A DNA stretch of 64,000 nucleotides, from positions 1 through 64,000 of the forward strand of contig NZ_JAPZQX010000007.1 of assembly GCF_027531025.1 (NCBI RefSeq), read 5' to 3'. The stretch comes from Novosphingobium sp. (GTDB lineage Bacteria; Pseudomonadota; Alphaproteobacteria; Sphingomonadales; Sphingomonadaceae). A program made the translations under genes and the position numbers. Shown in pieces: positions 9,168 to 18,798 of this stretch; within the stretch, counting starts at the first letter, position 1; every line of letters begins with the position of its first letter. The notes under the pieces were generated by a model. The model saw only the letters and a list, made by a program, of their open reading frames with translations. It did no database searches and was not told where the DNA came from.

Positions 9168-9379
9168 GCGCTTCGTCTTGCGCCGATCTGGCTGGACGCG
9201 GCGCTAGTAGAATTACGAAATTGTTGCCCCGCCATTAACCCAGCACATAGCGTGTCGGTATCCCCCGTCCGGGATGCCTGCTGCTGGATTTGGCGCGCGT
9301 CGCCATGCCGGAACTGTTCCGGCGTGGGCGGAAGAGTCGTGCCCGTCGGCCAGGCCCCGGACCTACGTGTGAGGCAGCG

Positions 9380-12300
9380 ATGATCCGCAAGACCATGAAC
9401 GCCCTGGCCCAGGTGCTTATCCTGATCCTGTCGCTATTGGCCTTCCAGACCCAGGCGCTTGCCGCCTCCACACACACGATCAACGGCATCACCGTGGATA
9501 CCAACCTGCCCAATGGGCAGAACGGCTCGCAATACAGCTACCAGATCCAGCCAACCGGAACCGGGACCGCAGCCGGACCCTATACCTTCCAGCTGATCGG
9601 CGGGGCCCTGCCGCTGGGGCTGACCATATCGCCAACCGGGCTGATCACCGGGATCAGCTGCGAGCATACCAATGGCGCGCACGAGTTCGACCTGCGGATT
9701 ACCGCCGCTGGGGGGGCCTCGGCCGATTTCACCGGCCAGGCCCGCTTCCGCGTGAACATGACGGCAGTGGGCGGCGGCAGCGGGCAATGTTCGCTGACGC
9801 TGGGCAATATCCCCACCACCGGCACGGTCGGAATTCCCTATAGCGGCACGATTGTCGCGATCGGCGGCTCGGGCACCGGCTATTCCTATTCGCTGGCCAG
9901 CGGCACCCTGCCCGGAGGCCTGACCCTTGGCACCAATGGCGTGCTGAGCGGCACCCCGACGCTTGCCGGAACCTATACTTTCACCGTCCTGGCGGTCGAT
10001 TCCGCCGGCAACAACGGGGTGCGGACCTATACGCTGACGATTGGCGTCCCGCCGGTCGTGGTCAATCCGCCCACCCTGGGGCCAGCGATCAACGGAACGC
10101 CATTCACCGCGACCGTGACCGCCACCGGTGGCACTGGCACTGGCTATACCTTCGCGGTGACAGCCGGCGCACCGCCCCCCGGCCTGACGCTGACCAGCGC
10201 GGGTACACTGAGCGGCACCCCCACCGCCGCCGGGACCTACAACTTCACCGTCACCGCCACGGATTCTGGCGGCAATACGGGGTTCAGGGCCTACAGCCTG
10301 GTCGTCCAGCCCGGCGCCGTGCTGACCGTTGCGCCGCCTACCCTGCCCAATGCGATCGAGGATTCGGCCTATTCCCAGACAATCACCGCCAGCGGTGGCA
10401 CGGGGACAGGCTACAGCTTTGCCGTGACGGCGGGCAGCCTGCCGCCGGGCCTGACCCTCGCATCCTCAGGTGCCCTGACCGGCACGCCGCCGACGCCGGG
10501 TACCTATACCTTCACCGTCACCGCCACCGATTCCGCCGGCAATACGGGGACGCGGGTCTACACCCTGATCGTCCAGCCGATCGGCGCGATCGTGATCAGC
10601 CCCCCGGCCCTGCCCAACGGGACGATCCTGGCGCCCTATTCGCAGACCATTTCCGCGACCGGCGGCACCGGCACGGGCTACAGCTTCGCGGTGATCGCCG
10701 GGACGCTGCCGACCGGGCTGGCGCTCGATGCCGGGACCGGGGTGCTGTCGGGAACGCCGACGGCGCGCGGCACTTTCACCTTCACGGTCGAAGTGACCGA
10801 TTCCGGCAGCCATACGGCGTCCCAGGCCTATAGCATCACCATCCTGGGCCATACCCTGACGCTCGCCCCGGCGACCCTTCCGGGGGGTACGAACGGTACG
10901 CCTTATGCCTCGCAGACACTCACCGCATCGGGTGGGGTCGCGCCTTACAGCTATGTCGTCACTGCCGGGATCATTCCGCCGGGACTGACCCTGACCACTG
11001 GCGGGGTCCTGTCGGGCACGCCGACTTCGGCCGGAACCTTCGGCTTCACCGTCACAGCCACCGATGTCGATGGCGATACCGTCGCCCGCACCTATTCGGT
11101 GACGATCGCGGCAGGCGACGTGCTGACCGTGCTGCCAGTCACCCTGCCTGGCGGGTACTGGAACGCGCCCTATTCGGCGACCGTCACCGCGGTGGGCGGC
11201 ACCGGCACCGGCTATAGCTTCGTGATCACCGCGGGGAGCCTGCCGGCGGGTCTCACCATGACCACCGGTGGGGTGATCTCCGGTTCGCCGACGGTGACCG
11301 GCAGCTTCACCCTGACCATCCGGGCGACCGATTCGGCCGGCAACTGGGGTTCGCGGGTCTACACGATCCAGATCGCCCCGCGCGCTGCCCTGACGATCAA
11401 CCCGGCGACGCTGCCCGCGGGCATGCAGAACGTCCCCTATAGCGCCACCGTGGTGGCGAGCGGCGGGGTCGCGCCCTACAGCTACGCGGTGCTGGTCGGG
11501 GCGCTGCCGGCCGGCCTGACGCTCAACCCGGCGACCGGTGCGATCACCGGCACGCCGCAGGTGTCCGGGGTCTTCGTGCTGACCATCGGGGCGACTGACT
11601 CGCTCGGCAACTATGGCAGCCGGATCTACAACCTGACCATCGCGGTCCGCCCCGATCCGTCGAAGGATCCGGAAGTGATTGCCCTGGTCGATGCCCAGTT
11701 CACCCAGGCCGGCCGCTTTGCCGAAGGCCAGGTGAACAACGCCATGCGTCACATGGAAGGGCTGCATGGGGGCTTCGATTGCGCCACCGACAACCAGCTG
11801 CGGGTAACGCAGGATCCCAATGCCCACCGCCTGCCCGGCCAGGCCGATAGCGGCCGTGGCACCGGCACCAGCCAGGCCGGTCAGTCTGCCAATGACCAGG
11901 TCGCTGGCAAGGCTGAGTGCAACCGCAGCGTGCGGATCTGGTCGGCCGGTTCGATCGACTTCGACCGCGACGGCTCCAACCGGTTCGACAGCGAAGCGGT
12001 GACCATCGGGCTCGATGCCAAGCTGACCGACCGGGTGATCGTGGGCGCGGCCTTCGGGCTTGGCTTCGGCGATGAACGGGTTGGCCTCAACGGCACCGGG
12101 ATCAGCGGCGATGCCACCTCGGCCTTCGGTTACCTCAGCATCAACCCGGTCAAGTCGATCTACTTCGATGCCCTGGGCGGCTACACCTGGGTCAGCATCG
12201 ACAGCCATCGCTATGTCACCGCCAATGGCAAGAACCTGGCGGGTACCCGCAAGGGCGATGTCGGCTTCTTTGCGGTGGCGCTGACTGGCGAGGTTCGCCT

Positions 12301-12736
12301 CGGCCAGGTCGATTTGGCCGGCTATGCCCGGTACGACTACTACCGCATCAACCTCGACGAGTTCACCGAAGCCAGCTCCGATCCCTTCGCGCTGACCTTC
12401 CTCGCTTCCAAGCAGAAGCGCGAAGTGGCGGTGCTGGGGCTGCGGGCCCAGCGTGACTTCGAACAGGGCTGGGGTATCCTGCGGCCCAAGGCGCGGGTTG
12501 AATACCGCCACCGGTGGAATGGCTCCTACAGCCAGCTGCTCGCCTACAGCGATACGCCCGGCACGCTCTACACCCTGACCCGGCCCGCCACCACGGCTGA
12601 CAACGTGGCGCTGACCGCCGGGGTGGAGGCGCTGACCAACGGCCTGTCGATCAGCCTCGAATACGGCACCTCGGGGATGAGCTTCCGGACGCTGGGCGGC
12701 CAGACCATCCGGCTGATGGTCCGCAAGCAGCTCTGA
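9380..12736 (+). CDS. Autotransporter with eight tandem Ig-like (He_PIG type) domains
   Basis: A 1118-residue predicted outer-membrane or surface protein. It starts with a signal peptide (MIRKTMNALAQ, then a hydrophobic core, cleaved near ALAAS). Eight Ig-like repeats of about 85-90 residues follow, each with a GYSF-x-AG-LPxGLTL, GxLSGTPT and FTVTATDSAGN pattern. A linker with two Cys comes next (about residues 775-860), then a C-terminal beta-barrel of about 260 residues (RIWSAGSIDFDRDG onward). The arrangement fits a type V secretion protein whose repeat stalk is displayed as an adhesin or polysaccharide-binding arm. The last residue is Leu, whereas most barrels end in Phe or Trp. The ORF extends upstream to 9290, but only the ATG at 9380 precedes a signal peptide. 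The 212-bp upstream gap shows no clear promoter. Confidence 0.88.
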   Translation: MIRKTMNALAQVLILILSLLAFQTQALAASTHTINGITVDTNLPNGQNGSQYSYQIQPTGTGTAAGPYTFQLIGGALPLGLTISPTGLITGISCEHTNGAHEFDLRITAAGGASADFTGQARFRVNMTAVGGGSGQCSLTLGNIPTTGTVGIPYSGTIVAIGGSGTGYSYSLASGTLPGGLTLGTNGVLSGTPTLAGTYTFTVLAVDSAGNNGVRTYTLTIGVPPVVVNPPTLGPAINGTPFTATVTATGGTGTGYTFAVTAGAPPPGLTLTSAGTLSGTPTAAGTYNFTVTATDSGGNTGFRAYSLVVQPGAVLTVAPPTLPNAIEDSAYSQTITASGGTGTGYSFAVTAGSLPPGLTLASSGALTGTPPTPGTYTFTVTATDSAGNTGTRVYTLIVQPIGAIVISPPALPNGTILAPYSQTISATGGTGTGYSFAVIAGTLPTGLALDAGTGVLSGTPTARGTFTFTVEVTDSGSHTASQAYSITILGHTLTLAPATLPGGTNGTPYASQTLTASGGVAPYSYVVTAGIIPPGLTLTTGGVLSGTPTSAGTFGFTVTATDVDGDTVARTYSVTIAAGDVLTVLPVTLPGGYWNAPYSATVTAVGGTGTGYSFVITAGSLPAGLTMTTGGVISGSPTVTGSFTLTIRATDSAGNWGSRVYTIQIAPRAALTINPATLPAGMQNVPYSATVVASGGVAPYSYAVLVGALPAGLTLNPATGAITGTPQVSGVFVLTIGATDSLGNYGSRIYNLTIAVRPDPSKDPEVIALVDAQFTQAGRFAEGQVNNAMRHMEGLHGGFDCATDNQLRVTQDPNAHRLPGQADSGRGTGTSQAGQSANDQVAGKAECNRSVRIWSAGSIDFDRDGSNRFDSEAVTIGLDAKLTDRVIVGAAFGLGFGDERVGLNGTGISGDATSAFGYLSINPVKSIYFDALGGYTWVSIDSHRYVTANGKNLAGTRKGDVGFFAVALTGEVRLGQVDLAGYARYDYYRINLDEFTEASSDPFALTFLASKQKREVAVLGLRAQRDFEQGWGILRPKARVEYRHRWNGSYSQLLAYSDTPGTLYTLTRPATTADNVALTAGVEALTNGLSISLEYGTSGMSFRTLGGQTIRLMVRKQL

Positions 12737-12749
12737 CCGGGACTGGTCC

Positions 12750-12780
12750 TGACCGGGTGGGTTCCAAACCTGCCCGGTCA
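12750..12780 (+). terminator. Strong hairpin 13 nt after the autotransporter
   Basis: A 31-nt self-complementary segment: outer arms TGACCGGG / CCCGGTCA, then two G-U pairs and GGTT / AACC around a CCA loop, giving a stem of about 14 bp. No U-run follows, so it may stop exonuclease or work with Rho rather than act as a classical terminator. Confidence 0.5.
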
Positions 12781-12817
12781 AACCGCACCCGGTCAAAGTC
12801 CAACCGGTCAAGACCCT
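12773..12817. repeat. Three tandem 15-bp units with a CCGGTCAA core
   Basis: CCGGTCAA occurs at 12774, 12789 and 12804, exactly 15 bp apart, with diverged flanks. Two inverted copies (TGACCGGG) lie at 12734 and 12750. The array fills most of the gap between the autotransporter and the DCC-family gene. Its role is unknown. Confidence 0.6.
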
Positions 12818-12867
12818 AATCGGGACAGGTAGCAATTGCCCGGCGGCGGTGCCATGCCGCATCAAGC

Positions 12868-13221
12868 ATGCAACCCTCCCGCAACCTGATCGTCTGGTAC
12901 GACAGCGCCTGCCTGCTGTGTCGGCGCGAAATCGCGCTGCTGCGGCGGCTGGACCGCGCCGGGCGGATCACCTTCATCGATGCCGCCGATCCGGAAGGCT
13001 CTTGTCCGCTGGACCGGGCCGCCCTGCTGGCGCGGTTCCACGCGCAGGAAAACGGCCGGATGCTGAGCGGCGCGGCGGCCTTTGCCGCGATGTGGCGGGC
13101 AATTCCCCTGCTCTGGCCGCTGGGCCAGGCGGCGCGACTGCCGCTGGTCGAGCGGGCGCTGGAATGGGCCTACCTGCGGTTCCTGAAAGTCCGGCCCCGC
13201 CTGCAAGGGCTGCTGCGATGA
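12868..13221 (+). CDS. DCC-family (DUF393) thiol-disulfide oxidoreductase-like protein
   Basis: A 117-residue protein with the family opening IVWYDSACLLCRREI, which contains the CxxC pair near residue 15, and a thioredoxin-like fold expected for DUF393. The C-terminal half has a hydrophobic stretch (MWRAIPLLWPLG). The physiological substrate of DUF393 proteins is not established. Its stop overlaps the ABC1 kinase start (ATGA), indicating coupled translation. Confidence 0.85.
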   Translation: MQPSRNLIVWYDSACLLCRREIALLRRLDRAGRITFIDAADPEGSCPLDRAALLARFHAQENGRMLSGAAAFAAMWRAIPLLWPLGQAARLPLVERALEWAYLRFLKVRPRLQGLLR

Positions 13222-14531
13222 GCCAGGATCGCTATCGCAAGGTGCCTTCGGTGCGGCTGTCGCGGCTGGCCTCGTTCGGCCAGCTGGCAGGCGGGATCGC
13301 CGGGGGGATGATGGCCGAAGGGGTGCGGCGGCTGGCCCGGGGCGAACGGCCGCAAATGTCCGACCTGCTGCTGACCCCCGGCAATGCCATGCGGCTGACC
13401 GATCAGCTGTCCCGCCTGCGCGGCGCGGCGATGAAGCTGGGGCAGATGATCTCGCTGGACGCGGGCGACCTGCTGCCGGCCGAACTGACCGCGATCCTCG
13501 CCCGGCTGCGCGATGCCGCACACTTCATGCCGCCGGCCCAGCTCAACCAGGTTCTGCAAACCGAATGGGGCAAGGACTGGCGGCGGCGCTTTGCCCGGTT
13601 CGAGGCGACCCCGGTGGCCGCAGCCTCGATCGGCCAGGTCCACCGCGCCACCCTGCCCGATGGGCGGGTGCTGGCGATCAAGGTGCAGTATCCGGGCGTT
13701 GCCGCCAGCATCGATGCCGATGTCGACAATGTCGCCACCCTGCTGCGCCTGTCGGGCCTGCTGCCCGAAACGCTGGATGTCGCGCCCTTGCTGGCCGAGG
13801 CCAAGCGCCAGCTGCGGGAAGAGGCTGACTACTTGCGCGAGGCCGATCAGATGCGCCGCTATGGCGCACTGCTGGCCGATCATCCGGCCTTCGTCCTGCC
13901 CGCCCCGGTCGCGGAACTGTCGGGTGAGCGGGTGCTGGCGATGGATTTCCTGCCCGGCCAGCCGATCGAAACGCTGCTCCAGGCCAGCCAGGAGGTGCGC
14001 GATCAGGCCATGGCCGCGCTGCTCGAGCTGGTCCTGCGCGAACTGTTCGAGTTCGGCTATATGCAGACCGATCCCAACTTCGCGAACTTCCGCTGGCAGG
14101 CGGACACCGGCCGGATCGTCCTGCTCGATTTCGGAGCGGCGCGGGCCGTGCCGGATGCGACGGTGGCGGCCTATCGCCGCCTGATGCACGCGGGCCTTGC
14201 CGAAGATCGCGCCGCGCTGCGCGATGCCCTGCTGGCGATCGGCTTTGTCTCGCCGGTCACGCTGGAACGGCACAGCGGTTCGCTCGATGCGATGATCGAC
14301 GTGCTGATCGGGCACCTGGGGCGGCCGGGGTTGTTCGATTTTGCCGACCGCTCGTTCGTGGCCGAAGTTCGCCGCCATGCCGAAACCATCGCCGCCGACC
14401 GCGCCGCCTGGCACATTCCCCCGGCCGATACGCTGTTCGTCCAGCGCAAGGTCAGCGGCACGGCGCTGCTGGCGGTGCGGATGGAGGCGCGCTTGCCGTT
14501 GCGCGACATGGTGGCAGCGAAGCTCGCTTAA
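13218..14531 (+). CDS. ABC1/AarF (UbiB/ADCK) family atypical kinase
   Basis: A 437-residue member of the UbiB/Coq8 family, whose members support isoprenoid-quinone or lipid metabolism at membranes through ATPase activity. Diagnostic elements seen: the KxGQ motif (MKLGQMISLDAGDLLPAE, about residue 75), an Ala-rich nucleotide loop (VAAASIGQVHRA), the catalytic segment (YMQTDPNFANF) and a DFG-type metal motif (IVLLDFGAAR). It is not next to other ubi genes, so it may be the ADCK-like paralogue rather than UbiB itself. It is coupled to the DCC gene. Its TAA overlaps the TAA of the convergent kinase in TTAA. Confidence 0.9.
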   Translation: MSQDRYRKVPSVRLSRLASFGQLAGGIAGGMMAEGVRRLARGERPQMSDLLLTPGNAMRLTDQLSRLRGAAMKLGQMISLDAGDLLPAELTAILARLRDAAHFMPPAQLNQVLQTEWGKDWRRRFARFEATPVAAASIGQVHRATLPDGRVLAIKVQYPGVAASIDADVDNVATLLRLSGLLPETLDVAPLLAEAKRQLREEADYLREADQMRRYGALLADHPAFVLPAPVAELSGERVLAMDFLPGQPIETLLQASQEVRDQAMAALLELVLRELFEFGYMQTDPNFANFRWQADTGRIVLLDFGAARAVPDATVAAYRRLMHAGLAEDRAALRDALLAIGFVSPVTLERHSGSLDAMIDVLIGHLGRPGLFDFADRSFVAEVRRHAETIAADRAAWHIPPADTLFVQRKVSGTALLAVRMEARLPLRDMVAAKLA

Positions 14532-15466
14532 GGCAGCGCGTCGATCCCCAGCATGGCGGCCATGCGGCCGATGTCGGCGCGGTGGCACAGGTCGGTACCC
14601 GGCGTCAGCACCGCGGCCGTGCCCGCCGCGATCCCCAGCCGGAAGGCACGGTGGCTGTCCCACCCGGCGGCGAGGGCATGGGTCATGCCTGCCACGAAGC
14701 TGTCGCCCGCGCCCACCGCGCTGCGCGCTTCGGCGGGAATGGCGGGGAGGGCCAGGCTCCCGGCGGCCTCGACCAGGATCGCGCCGCGATGGCCCATGCT
14801 GACCGCCACGCTCTCCGCCCCGCCGCTGGTCACGATCTCTCCGGCGGCGGCGACGATCTCGGTCTCGCTGTCCAGCTTGCGCCCGGCGAAGGCTTCCAAC
14901 TCGCCCAGGCTCGGCTTGACCAGCCGCAGCCCGCCAGCGGCCAGCGTGGCCTTCAGCGCTGCGCCGGAAGTGTCGAGCACCACCGCCATGCCGCGCGCGC
15001 GGGCCGTGGCGACGATCCGGGCATAGAAATCATCGGGCAGCCCGCGCGGCAGCGATCCGCTTAGCACCAGCCACTGGCAGTCCAGCTGCTCGACCAGCGC
15101 GAGGCATGCAGCTGCTTCAGCCTCGCTCACCAGCGGGCCCTGGGGGACGAAGCGGTATTCCTTGCCGCTCTGCAATTCGTGGACGGCGAGGCTGATCCGC
15201 GTGTCCCCGGCAATCGGCACCACGCGGTGCGGCAGGCCAGCGCGGTCCAGCAGCCCGCCCAGCACCGGCCCGGTCACCCCGCCGGCCAGATAGACAGCCT
15301 CGACATCGGCGCCCAGCCGCGCCAGCACCCGCGCCACGTTGATCCCGCCGCCGCCGGGATCGAACCGCTCGTTGACGGTGCGCACCTTGTGGGTCGGCTG
15401 GACGGTGGCGGCATCGCTCGAACCGTCGATCGTGGGGTTGAGGGTAAGGGTCGCAATCCGGGCCAT
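14528..15466 (-). CDS. pfkB: PfkB-family sugar-phosphate kinase (6-phosphofructokinase 2 / 1-phosphofructokinase type)
   Basis: A 312-residue ribokinase-fold kinase. Seen: TLTLNPTIDG at the N-terminus, the substrate motif FDPGGGGINVARVLARLG, VLSGSLPRGLP, and the catalytic anion-hole motif SAVGAGDSFVAGM with the base Asp near residue 253. The overall order closely follows E. coli Pfk-2, so fructose 6-phosphate is the likely substrate, although tagatose 6-phosphate or fructose 1-phosphate are possible. Start at 15466 chosen because the conserved MARIATLTL begins there; the upstream extension has no family similarity. It is convergent with the ABC1 kinase and divergent from the 2Fe-2S subunit gene. 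Confidence 0.88.
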   Translation of the reverse strand: MARIATLTLNPTIDGSSDAATVQPTHKVRTVNERFDPGGGGINVARVLARLGADVEAVYLAGGVTGPVLGGLLDRAGLPHRVVPIAGDTRISLAVHELQSGKEYRFVPQGPLVSEAEAAACLALVEQLDCQWLVLSGSLPRGLPDDFYARIVATARARGMAVVLDTSGAALKATLAAGGLRLVKPSLGELEAFAGRKLDSETEIVAAAGEIVTSGGAESVAVSMGHRGAILVEAAGSLALPAIPAEARSAVGAGDSFVAGMTHALAAGWDSHRAFRLGIAAGTAAVLTPGTDLCHRADIGRMAAMLGIDALP

Positions 15467-15563
15467 CAGGCGCTCCCAAGGGGGGTGACGGACCTTTTCA
15501 TTCGGCGGTGGCAATGGCAAGCCATCCGTGGCAATCGTTCCGGGCAATCAGGGACAAAGCGAC

Positions 15564-16073
15564 ATGGTGAAGTTCACGATCAACGGCGAGGCAAAGTCGG
15601 TCGAGGCCGATCCCGCCATGCCGATCCTGTGGGCGGTGCGCGAACAGCTGGGGCTGAACGGCACCAAGTTCGGCTGCGGCGCAGCGCTGTGCGGGGCCTG
15701 CACGGTCCACCTCGATGGCCAGCCGGTGCGCAGCTGTTCCACCCCGATCGGCGAGGCCGAAGGGCGGGCGATCACCACGATCGAGGGGATCGCCGGACCG
15801 GAAGGTGAACTGACCAAGGTCCAACAGGCCTGGATCAGCGAACAGGTGCCGCAATGCGGCTATTGCCAGTCAGGCCAGATCATGGCTGCCACGGCCCTGC
15901 TGCGCGACAATCCGCGCCCCAGCGATGCCGATATCGATGCCGCCATGGCCGGCAACATCTGCCGCTGCGGCACCTATGTCCGCATTCGCCATGCGATCAA
16001 GGTGGCGGCCGGGATCGAGCCGGCGCGGGCGGCACCAGGGGCTGCGCCGCTCAGCGGGGGAGCCAAGGCATGA
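15564..16073 (+). CDS. 2Fe-2S subunit of a molybdenum hydroxylase (isoquinoline 1-oxidoreductase alpha type)
   Basis: A 169-residue iron-sulfur subunit carrying electrons from the molybdenum subunit. It has both clusters: a plant-ferredoxin type site ([17 protein letters not shown], about residues 38-54, plus a later Cys in VRSC) and the helical-domain site (CGYCQSGQ ... GNICRCGTY). No signal peptide is visible, so it would travel with the Tat-exported large subunit. It overlaps that subunit's gene by ATGA. The start at 15564 is preferred because [10 protein letters not shown] begins the domain. Confidence 0.93.
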   Translation: MVKFTINGEAKSVEADPAMPILWAVREQLGLNGTKFGCGAALCGACTVHLDGQPVRSCSTPIGEAEGRAITTIEGIAGPEGELTKVQQAWISEQVPQCGYCQSGQIMAATALLRDNPRPSDADIDAAMAGNICRCGTYVRIRHAIKVAAGIEPARAAPGAAPLSGGAKA

Positions 16074-18316
16074 ACGACATGGCAAAGCCGCCGCGCAGCC
16101 GCGCGGCCAAGTGGACCCGCCGCGGCTTCATCGGCGCCGGGGCGCTGGCAGGCGGCGCGCTGATCGTCGGCGTGGCGGTGCGGCCGGGCAACCCGGTCGG
16201 CAAGCTGGGCCCGATCGTTGCGGGCGGCGAGGGCGAGCAACTGGTCAACAGCTGGGTCAAGATCGGGGCCGACAACGTGGTCACCGCGATCGTGCCGCAT
16301 TGCGAGATGGGCCAGGGCGCCCATTCGGTGCTGGCGCAGATGCTGGCCGATGAGCTGGACGCCGACTGGTCGCTGGTCCGCGTGATGCAGGCTCCGGCCG
16401 ATGGCAATTACGTCGTCACCGATACGGCACGCGGTTTCGTCGCCCCCGGCACGCTCGACGCGCCGGACTGGCTGGAGCCGACCTGGAACGGCCTGTTCAC
16501 CAAGATCAGCCAGCTGGGCGATGTGATGATCACCGGCGGCTCATCCTCGATCCGCACCACCGGCCAGCGCACCATGCGGATCGCGGGTGCGGCAGCGCGG
16601 CAGATGCTGATCGCGGCGGCGGCGCGCGAATGGGGCGTGGCAGCGGCGGAGATCGTCACCGCGAACAGCACGCTTAGCCACCAGGCTTCGGGCAAGTCGG
16701 CCCCCTATGCGCAGTTCGCGGCCGCGGCGGCGGAAGAGGACATGCCGCAGACCCCGGCGCTCAAGGCGCCCAAGGACTATCGCCTGATGGGCACCGATGC
16801 CCCGCGCACCGATATCCCGGAAAAGGTGACCGGCGCGGCGCAGTTCGGGATCGATGCCACGGTGCCGGGCCAGAAGCTGACCTATGCCGCCGTCCGCAAG
16901 GTGCCGGTGCCGGGCACCCGGATCGCCAGCATGAAGGCCGATGTGGCCAAGACCATGCCAGGGGTGCTGCAGATCCTCAACATGGGGGATTTCCTCGCCG
17001 TGGTGGCCGACAGCTACTGGCAGGCCCAGCAGGCGCTGAACACCGTCGAGGCCGAATACACCAGGAGCGAAAGCGCGATCCGCTCCACCGCCGACCAGTT
17101 CGCCGCCTTTGCCGCGGCGCTGGATCAGGCCGGGGACCAGGGCGGCAAGGAACTGGTGGGCAAGGGTGATGTCGCCGGGGCGCTCAGCGTTTCGGCCAAG
17201 ACGTTCACCGCCGAATATCGCGCGCCCTACCTGGCCCATGCCCCGCTCGAGCCGATGAACGCCACCGTCTGGGTGCGCGATGGCAAGTGCGAGATCTGGA
17301 CCAGCACCCAGGTGCCGCTGATGGCGCGCAGCGCGGCGGCCAAGGCAATCGGCCTCTCGGCTGACGATGTGACCATGCACCAACCCACGCTGGGCGGCGG
17401 GTTCGGGCGGCGGCTGGAAAGCGATTACGTGGTCATGGCCGCGCGGATCGGCCTTGCCACCGGCTATCCGGTCAAGATGATCTGGTCGCGCGAGGAAGAT
17501 ACCCAGAAGGGCCTGTTCCGCTGCGCCGATCTCAGCCGGTTCACCGGCGGGATCGATGCCAAGGGGCGGCTGGTAGCCTGGAACAACGTGTTCACCCAGC
17601 ACAACGACCCGGCCGAAGCCTGCGATGCGCCGTTCTATGACGTGCCGCACAAGTCGATCCGCGTGGCCGAGGCGGAACTGCATCTGCCTTTCGCTGCCTT
17701 CCGCTCGGTCGATCACAGCCAGCAGGCCTTCTTCGTCGAATGCTTCATCGACGAGGCGGCCCATGCCGCGGGCCGCGATCCGGTGGAATTCCGCCTGGCC
17801 ATGCTGGGCAATTCCCCGCGCCACAAGGCGGTGCTGGAAAAGGTCGCGGCCATGTCTGGCTGGGGCACCAAGCCCGCCGCGGGGCGCGGCCGGGGCGTCG
17901 CGCTGGTCCAGTCGTTCGGCACGATCGTGGCCGAAGTGGTCGAAGTCGACATGAGCCAGGGCAAGCCGCGCCTGACCCAGGTGTGGTGCGCGGCCGATCC
18001 GGGCTTCGCGATGAACCCCGATGGCTTCCGCAACCAGATGGAAGGCGGGATCGTCTTCGGCCTGACCGCCGCGCTCCATGGCGAGATCACGCTGAAGGAC
18101 GGCGCGGTCGAGCAGGGCAATTTCAACGATTACCCGATGCTGCGGATCGACGAATGTCCGCCGATCGCGGTGGAGATCATCAACGCCGATCCGGTCCACC
18201 TGGGCGGGGCGGGCGAACCCGGCCTGCCGCCGATCGCCCCGGCGCTGGCCAACGCGATCTTCGCCGCCAGCGGCAAGCGCATCCGCGAACTGCCGATCGC
18301 CAAGCACTTTGCCTGA
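16070..18316 (+). CDS. Molybdopterin-binding subunit of an isoquinoline 1-oxidoreductase-type hydroxylase or aldehyde dehydrogenase
   Basis: A 748-residue catalytic subunit of the xanthine dehydrogenase superfamily, single-gene IorB type. A Tat-like N-terminus ([14 protein letters not shown], about residues 16-29) suggests export. Pterin-binding and active-site motifs seen are [12 protein letters not shown] (about residue 445) and [17 protein letters not shown] near the C-terminus, which carries the catalytic Glu. Members oxidise N-heterocycles or aldehydes; the substrate cannot be decided here. A lipoprotein cytochrome c follows 21 bp later and is the probable electron acceptor, since no FAD subunit gene is present. 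Confidence 0.9.
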   Translation: MNDMAKPPRSRAAKWTRRGFIGAGALAGGALIVGVAVRPGNPVGKLGPIVAGGEGEQLVNSWVKIGADNVVTAIVPHCEMGQGAHSVLAQMLADELDADWSLVRVMQAPADGNYVVTDTARGFVAPGTLDAPDWLEPTWNGLFTKISQLGDVMITGGSSSIRTTGQRTMRIAGAAARQMLIAAAAREWGVAAAEIVTANSTLSHQASGKSAPYAQFAAAAAEEDMPQTPALKAPKDYRLMGTDAPRTDIPEKVTGAAQFGIDATVPGQKLTYAAVRKVPVPGTRIASMKADVAKTMPGVLQILNMGDFLAVVADSYWQAQQALNTVEAEYTRSESAIRSTADQFAAFAAALDQAGDQGGKELVGKGDVAGALSVSAKTFTAEYRAPYLAHAPLEPMNATVWVRDGKCEIWTSTQVPLMARSAAAKAIGLSADDVTMHQPTLGGGFGRRLESDYVVMAARIGLATGYPVKMIWSREEDTQKGLFRCADLSRFTGGIDAKGRLVAWNNVFTQHNDPAEACDAPFYDVPHKSIRVAEAELHLPFAAFRSVDHSQQAFFVECFIDEAAHAAGRDPVEFRLAMLGNSPRHKAVLEKVAAMSGWGTKPAAGRGRGVALVQSFGTIVAEVVEVDMSQGKPRLTQVWCAADPGFAMNPDGFRNQMEGGIVFGLTAALHGEITLKDGAVEQGNFNDYPMLRIDECPPIAVEIINADPVHLGGAGEPGLPPIAPALANAIFAASGKRIRELPIAKHFA

Positions 18317-18337
18317 CCGGGCCAGAGGGAACTGACC

Positions 18338-18784
18338 ATGATGCACCGCTTCGCACTTGTCGCCATCGGCGCCCTGGCCCTCGCCGCCTGCGGATCGAAG
18401 GTGGAACCGCCGGTCGAACAGATCGTGTTGCGTGAACCCGGCCAGCCTGCTGGCGCGGCCCCTGCCGCCGCAACCGACCTGGTGGCGGCAGGCAAGGCGG
18501 CTTTCGCGGTCTGCGCCACCTGCCATGCGGTCGAAGCGGGCAAGGCTTCGGGGATCGGGCCGAACCTGAATGGCGTGGTCGGGCGCAAGGCCGGGGCGCT
18601 CGCCGATTTCGGCTATTCGGCTGCGCTCAAACAGTCGGGCCTGACCTGGACCGAGACCGAGCTTGACGCCTTCATCGCCAACCCATCGGGCAAGGTGCCG
18701 GGTACCAGCATGGCCGCAGGGGCAGTGAGCGATGCCGAGCGGCGCAAGGCCATTGTCGCCTATCTGGCCAGCCTGACGCCCTGA
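18338..18784 (+). CDS. Lipoprotein monoheme cytochrome c
   Basis: A 148-residue class I cytochrome c. It has a lipoprotein signal (ALALAAC lipobox, Cys at about residue 19), a Pro/Ala-rich linker, one heme site CATCH (about residue 60) and the axial Met in GTSMAAG near residue 125. It should sit on the periplasmic membrane face and take electrons from the molybdenum hydroxylase encoded upstream, passing them to the respiratory chain; that partnership is inferred from gene order. Confidence 0.9.
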   Translation: MMHRFALVAIGALALAACGSKVEPPVEQIVLREPGQPAGAAPAAATDLVAAGKAAFAVCATCHAVEAGKASGIGPNLNGVVGRKAGALADFGYSAALKQSGLTWTETELDAFIANPSGKVPGTSMAAGAVSDAERRKAIVAYLASLTP

Positions 18785-18798
18785 TCGCCTGACCTTTC

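Noticed and set aside
12774..12811. Iterons of a replication origin
   Set aside because: Three 15-bp units are too few, and no rep, dnaA or parA gene or AT-rich stretch is near.
10466..12865. 799-codon antisense frame over the autotransporter
   Set aside because: Its apparent repeats simply reflect the Ig repeats read on the wrong strand.
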